A stretch of DNA of 35,764 nt from Candidatus Aeolococcus gillhamiae (GTDB lineage: Bacteria > Chloroflexota > Dormibacteria > Aeolococcales > Aeolococcaceae). Below are positions 31,798 through 35,764 of this stretch, piece by piece. The notes beneath the pieces were generated by a model. The model did not search any database and was not told the origin of the DNA. It saw only the letters and a program-made list of their open reading frames with translations. The stretch lies in the NCBI GenBank assembly GCA_003244045.1, contig QHBU01000024.1, positions 1 to 35,764 on the forward strand, written 5' to 3'. How positions within the stretch are numbered: position 1 is the stretch's first letter; the number at the start of each line of letters is the position of its first letter. Made by a program: the position numbers and the translations under genes.

Positions 31798-34104
31798 GTG
31801 AACATCGTCTGCGTCGGCGGCGGACCCGGCGGCTTGCTCTTTGCCATCCTCTCGCGGCTGGCCGACGACGGGAACGCCGTCGAGGTTCGCGAGCGCAACC
31901 GTGCCGACGACCCGTTCGGTTTCGGTGTTGTTTTCTCGGACGAGACACTGACCAACCTGCGCGGCGCCGACCCGGCGACGTTCGCGCGCATCGAGGCAGA
32001 GATGCGCTACTGGACGGAGATCGACATCGATCTCGGCGGCCGCTTGATGCGTTCCGGCGGACACGGCTTCGCCGCGTTGGAGCGGCGCCGCCTGCTCGCG
32101 ATCCTCTCCGAGCGTGCCGTCGAGGTGGGTGTGCGGGTGCGCTACTCGTCGACCTCGACCGACCTGGCACGCTTACGCGCTGAGCACGACCTGGTTGTGG
32201 CGACCGACGGGGTGAACAGCCAGCTGCGGGCCGCCGGCGCCGCGGTGTTCCAACCGGTGCTCGAGGTCGGCAGCGCGCGCTACGTGTGGCTGGCCACCAC
32301 GCATTGCTTCGAGCGCTTCTCGTTCATCTTCCGCGACACCGAAGCGGGGCCGGTTCAGGCGCACGCCTACCCGTACAGCGATGGCATGGCGTCGTTCATC
32401 GTCGAGGTGGAGGAGGCGACCTGGCAACGCACCGGGCTCGACGACCGGGTGGCCAACCTGGCGCCCGGTGCGAGCGATCCCTCCGCCCTCGCGTTCGCAG
32501 AGCGCGTCTTCGCGCGGGACCTCGCCGGGCACGGGGTGATCGGCAACAACTCGCGGTGGATGCGCTTCACCACGGTGAGCAACCGCACCTGGCGAGACGG
32601 CAACGTCGTGCTGCTTGGCGACGCCGCGCACACCGCGCACTTCTCGGTGGGGTCGGGCACCAAGCTTGCCATGGAGGATGCGATCTCGCTGGCGTCCGCC
32701 CTGCGCGCCACTGCGTCGCTGGACGACGCTCTGGTGGCGTACGAGACGGAGCGGCGGCCGCTGGTGGAGAGCACCCAGCGCGCCGCGCGCACCAGCCAGG
32801 AGTGGTTCGAGGGCGTGCGTCGCTACCTCCCTCTGGCGCCCGAGAACTTCGCGTTCCAGCTGATGACCCGCTCACAACGCATTACGTTCGACAACCTGCG
32901 CATGCGCGACGCCGGTTTTGTCGATCGCAGCCTGCACTCGTTCTGGGGCGCCGCCCCGCAGAACCTCCGTCCCGAAAATCGCGACACGCCGCCGCTCTTC
33001 TACCCATTCCAACTGCGCGACATGCGGCTGCTCAACCGCGTGGTGGTGTCGTCGATGGCGCAGTACTCGGCCGAGGACGGTGTCCCTGACGACTGGCACC
33101 TCGTGCATCTGGGCAGCCGGGCGGTCGGCGGGGCGGGTCTGGTGATGACCGAGATGACCTGCGTCTCGCCCGAGGGCAGGATCACCCCGGGGTGCACGGG
33201 CCTGTGGAACGACACGCAGGAGAGCGCGTGGCAGCGGATCGTCGTGTTCGTGCACGAGAACAGCCAGGCGCGCATCGGCCTGCAGCTCGGCCACTCTGGG
33301 CGCAAGGGCTCCACCAAGGCAATGTGGGAGGGAGACGACATCCCGCTGGACGATGGCAACTGGCGCTTGCTCGCCCCCTCGCCGATCCCGTACCGGGCTG
33401 GCCTGCAGACGCCGGTGGAGATGACGCGCGCTGACATGGAGATGGTCACCTCGCAGTTCGTCCGCGCCGCACAGCGTGGGGCCGCCGCCGGCTTCGACCT
33501 CCTCGAACTCCACTGGGGGCACGGCTACCTGCTGTCGTCGTTCCTCTCGCCGTTCACCAACCGCCGCGCCGATGCGTACGGTGGATCGCCGCAAGCGCGC
33601 AGCCGCTACCCGCTCGAGGTCCTCGACGCCGTGCGCGCGGTGTGGCCCGCGGCCCGGCCCATGTCGGTGCGCATCTCGGCGACAGACTGGCTGGCCGGCG
33701 GTTTCAACGCCGACGACGCCTGCGTGCTCGCGGCTGCACTCCGTGACCATGGGTGCGACATCGTCGACGTCTCCAGCGGTCAGGTCGACCCCGCCGAACA
33801 GCCACGTCACGGCCGGCTCTGGCAGACACCGTTCAGCGATCGCATCCGCCAAGAGGTGGGGATTCCCACCATCGCGGTGGGCGGCATCGCGAGCGTCGAC
33901 GACGTCAACACCATCCTGCTCGCGGGCCGAAGCGACCTGGTCGCGCTGGCCCGACCGCACCTCGTCGATCCGTACTGGACTCTCAACGCCGCCATCGACC
34001 TGGAGTATCCCGGGCACAGATGGCCCGTCCAGTACGTGTCGGGAAAGACCGCGCGACGCCGTGAGCAGACCGCCATGGCCGCGCGCGAGAGGGACGCGAG
34101 GTGA
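31798..34104 (+). CDS. 2-aminobenzoyl-CoA monooxygenase/reductase-like FAD/FMN fusion
   Basis: The 768-residue protein is a two-domain flavoenzyme. Residues 1-395 are a class A FAD monooxygenase: [15 protein letters not shown] Rossmann motif, [14 protein letters not shown], the second NAD/FAD motif VVATDGVN and [20 protein letters not shown]. From about residue 401 an old-yellow-enzyme (FMN) domain follows: [31 protein letters not shown], and [20 protein letters not shown] with His572, His575 and Tyr577, then [16 protein letters not shown]. This order is that of 2-aminobenzoyl-CoA monooxygenase/reductase, which hydroxylates and reduces the ring of anthraniloyl-CoA. Salicylyl-CoA 5-hydroxylase is a close relative and the main alternative substrate class. 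GTG start 31798, 4 nt after the RidA stop; the stop overlaps the next gene. Confidence 0.9.
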   Translation: MNIVCVGGGPGGLLFAILSRLADDGNAVEVRERNRADDPFGFGVVFSDETLTNLRGADPATFARIEAEMRYWTEIDIDLGGRLMRSGGHGFAALERRRLLAILSERAVEVGVRVRYSSTSTDLARLRAEHDLVVATDGVNSQLRAAGAAVFQPVLEVGSARYVWLATTHCFERFSFIFRDTEAGPVQAHAYPYSDGMASFIVEVEEATWQRTGLDDRVANLAPGASDPSALAFAERVFARDLAGHGVIGNNSRWMRFTTVSNRTWRDGNVVLLGDAAHTAHFSVGSGTKLAMEDAISLASALRATASLDDALVAYETERRPLVESTQRAARTSQEWFEGVRRYLPLAPENFAFQLMTRSQRITFDNLRMRDAGFVDRSLHSFWGAAPQNLRPENRDTPPLFYPFQLRDMRLLNRVVVSSMAQYSAEDGVPDDWHLVHLGSRAVGGAGLVMTEMTCVSPEGRITPGCTGLWNDTQESAWQRIVVFVHENSQARIGLQLGHSGRKGSTKAMWEGDDIPLDDGNWRLLAPSPIPYRAGLQTPVEMTRADMEMVTSQFVRAAQRGAAAGFDLLELHWGHGYLLSSFLSPFTNRRADAYGGSPQARSRYPLEVLDAVRAVWPAARPMSVRISATDWLAGGFNADDACVLAAALRDHGCDIVDVSSGQVDPAEQPRHGRLWQTPFSDRIRQEVGIPTIAVGGIASVDDVNTILLAGRSDLVALARPHLVDPYWTLNAAIDLEYPGHRWPVQYVSGKTARRREQTAMAARERDAR

Positions 34105-35237
34105 CCGCGTTGCCGTCGACGCCCAACGACATCGTTCGACTGGCTCGCGAGCAGCTGGCGCCGGTTGCGGCCCGCGGTGCCCCGGGCCGTGTCAATCGCG
34201 AGCTGCTCGGCGCGCTGCACGACACTGGGCTGCTCGCCCGCGCGTTTCCGAGCAGCGTCGGCGGCACCCAGCCCGGTGCCGTGTCTGCGCTCGAGCTCTG
34301 TGTGCTCAGGGAGGCCTTGGCCCGAGGTTGTGTCGAGGCGGAGACGGCGCTCGCCATGCAGGCGTTGGGCGCGTATCCCATCCTGCAGTCGGGAACGCCC
34401 GCCACCGTCGAGCGCTGGGTGCCGGGAGTCTGCGCCGGTGAGATGGTCGCGGCGTTCGCGCTCTCCGAGTCGGGGGCCGGCTCCGACGCCGCCGCGCTCG
34501 AGCTCCGCGCCGAGCCCGCAGGAGGAGGCTACGTGCTCAACGGCACCAAGACCTGGATCTCCAACGCGCCCGATGCCGACGTGTACACCGTCTTCGCGCG
34601 CACCAGCGGCGTCCGCGCGCGGGGCGTCACCGCGTTCGCGGTCGACGGCCACGCTCCCGGCGTGTCAGGGACGCCCCTGGAGATGGTCTCCGGTCACCCG
34701 ATCGGGGAGGTGACGTTCAACGACGTCAACGTCTCCAGCGACGCCGTGCTCGGCGAGGTCGACGCCGGGTTCGCCGTCGCCATGCGCACTCTCGACCTGT
34801 TCCGACCGAGCGTCGGTGCGTTCGCGGTGGGGATGGCACAAGCCGCTCTGGACGCCGCGCTCGACCACGCGCGAACCCGCCAAGCATTCGGAGGAGTGCT
34901 GTTCGACATGCAATCCGTGGCGCACCGGCTCGCCGACATGGCGATCGCGGTGCACGCTTCGCGCCTCATGGTGCTCGACGCCGCGCGCGGCTACGACAGC
35001 GGCGTACCGGACGTGACCATGCGCTCCTCGATGGCCAAGCTGTTCGCCACCGAGGCGGCGCAGGGCGTTGTGGACGGCGCTGTCCAGATCCACGGGGCCT
35101 CGGCGCTGGAGCGCGGTCACCTGCTCGAACACCTCTATCGCGATGTGCGCGCTCCACGCATCTACGAGGGCCCCACCGAGCTGCAGCGAACCATCATCGC
35201 CCGCCGCTTGAGGTCGTCCACGGGGACCACGGCGTGA
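34101..35237 (+). CDS. Acyl-CoA dehydrogenase
   Basis: The 378-residue FAD enzyme of the acyl-CoA dehydrogenase family introduces an alpha,beta double bond into an acyl-CoA and passes electrons to ETF. It has an N-terminal helical domain, the FAD/substrate loop [40 protein letters not shown], and the C-terminal helical bundle with [20 protein letters not shown] and [23 protein letters not shown]. The catalytic base is Glu356 in [14 protein letters not shown], so the active site is intact. GTG start 34101, overlapping the previous stop by 4 nt (GTGA); the stop overlaps the PaaX-like start in the same way. In the pathway it would oxidise the ring-opened dicarboxyl-CoA intermediate. Confidence 0.93.
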   Translation: MTALPSTPNDIVRLAREQLAPVAARGAPGRVNRELLGALHDTGLLARAFPSSVGGTQPGAVSALELCVLREALARGCVEAETALAMQALGAYPILQSGTPATVERWVPGVCAGEMVAAFALSESGAGSDAAALELRAEPAGGGYVLNGTKTWISNAPDADVYTVFARTSGVRARGVTAFAVDGHAPGVSGTPLEMVSGHPIGEVTFNDVNVSSDAVLGEVDAGFAVAMRTLDLFRPSVGAFAVGMAQAALDAALDHARTRQAFGGVLFDMQSVAHRLADMAIAVHASRLMVLDAARGYDSGVPDVTMRSSMAKLFATEAAQGVVDGAVQIHGASALERGHLLEHLYRDVRAPRIYEGPTELQRTIIARRLRSSTGTTA

Positions 35238-35764
35238 CGCCGGCGGGCAACGGCGCGGCCGGCTCCGTGGGCCAGCCGTCGACGCGGTCGCTGATCCTCG
35301 ACATTTACGGGGCGGAGATCCGCGCGCTCGGCGGATGGCTGGCCATCGCCGCGCTGGTCGCGCTCATGGCGGACCTCGGCCACGACGCACAGGCGGTGCG
35401 GGCTGCGGTGTCGCGCATGAAGGCGTCGGCCCTGCTGACTGCGGACACGCGCGACGGCGTGGCGGGCTACCGCCTCACGGAGTCCGCCCTGGAGATCCTG
35501 CGTGACGGCGACCAACGGCTCTTCCAAGCCTCCGCACCGCCGGGCCTCGACGACGGGTGGGTGGTGGCCGTCTTCTCCGTGCCCGAGCAGAGCCGTGAGC
35601 GCCGTCACCGGCTGCGCGCCCTGCTGATCCGGCTCGGCTTCGGGCAGGTGACGCCGGGCGCGTGGATGGCGCCGTCGCGCATCGAGAGGGAGGCCCGGCG
35701 CCTGCTCGACCGAGCCCAGCTGGCGCAGTACGTGAGTCTGTTCGAGGGCGACTACCGGGGCTGC
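35234..35764 (+). CDS. Partial: PaaX-family transcriptional regulator
   Basis: A frame open to the right edge (177 codons seen) starts at GTG 35234, overlapping the dehydrogenase stop by 4 nt. After a short Gly/Ala leader it reads STRSLILDIYGAEIRALGGW, then LGHDAQAVRAAVSRMKASAL and VAGYRLTESALEILRDGDQR, the PaaX N-terminal winged-helix. GWVVAVFSVPEQSRERRHRL, then LRALLIRLGFGQVTPGAWMA, is the central PaaX domain. PaaX proteins are GntR-like repressors released by aryl-CoA thioesters (phenylacetyl-CoA in E. coli). Encoded inside this aryl-CoA operon, it probably senses the CoA ester of the substrate and controls the nested palindromes at 28117-28152. The C-terminus lies outside the window. Confidence 0.88.
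   Translation, partial: MTPAGNGAAGSVGQPSTRSLILDIYGAEIRALGGWLAIAALVALMADLGHDAQAVRAAVSRMKASALLTADTRDGVAGYRLTESALEILRDGDQRLFQASAPPGLDDGWVVAVFSVPEQSRERRHRLRALLIRLGFGQVTPGAWMAPSRIEREARRLLDRAQLAQYVSLFEGDYRGC

Noticed and set aside
32872-34017. 381-codon minus-strand frame opposite the OYE domain
   Set aside because: Shadow of the monooxygenase/reductase gene.

Overview
The window is about 35.8 kb of high-GC DNA from a soil-type bacterium of the Terrabacteria group. An actinobacterium or a Dormibacterota/Chloroflexota relative fits best. The support is a DUF5709-like acidic protein, GTG starts, TAnnnT-type -10 boxes placed 6-8 nt before several start codons (probable leaderless transcripts), and a Pro/Thr-rich surface-protein stalk. 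The sequence alone does not fix the phylum. No rRNA, tRNA, CRISPR array or intact insertion sequence was found.

Layout. 1-6.1 kb: a secreted or anchored beta-sandwich protein running off the left edge (-), a hemerythrin-like protein (-), Lon protease (-), small acidic proteins and a pirin (+). 6.2-9.4 kb: a second ATP-dependent protease (FtsH), then SnoaL-like, TfoX-N and OsmC-like proteins (+). 9.4-13.7 kb: galactokinase with a coiled-coil partner (-), and a DrrAB-type ABC exporter (-) divergent from a small helix-turn-helix/coiled-coil protein (+), with promoters and a palindrome between them. 13.7-17.8 kb: a YdeI/DUF1905 protein, two divergent PAP2 phosphatases and a PAS histidine kinase. 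17.8-21.7 kb: a decayed accessory stretch holding a divergent methyltransferase/hydrolase pair with both 3' ends missing, intact VOC and SDR genes, a long gene-free stretch and a frameshifted MerR gene. 21.7-25.9 kb: a HAD phosphatase-GH65 fusion and a GT4 glycosyltransferase, suggesting alpha-glucoside/trehalose-type sugar metabolism. 25.9-28.1 kb: a broken GNAT gene and a formate/nitrite-type channel.

28.1 kb to the right edge is the most coherent system: seven same-strand genes, nearly all joined by 4-nt stop/start overlaps. They encode an aryl-CoA ligase, an SDR, a crotonase, a RidA-family protein, a monooxygenase/old-yellow-enzyme fusion, an acyl-CoA dehydrogenase and a PaaX-family regulator. 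The fusion has the architecture of 2-aminobenzoyl-CoA monooxygenase/reductase, so the operon most likely degrades anthranilate (2-aminobenzoate) as its CoA thioester: activation, oxygenation with ring reduction, loss of nitrogen, ring opening and beta-oxidation. A promoter overlapping two nested palindromes lies just upstream. The ligase has an ATC where its ATG is expected, behind a perfect Shine-Dalgarno sequence.
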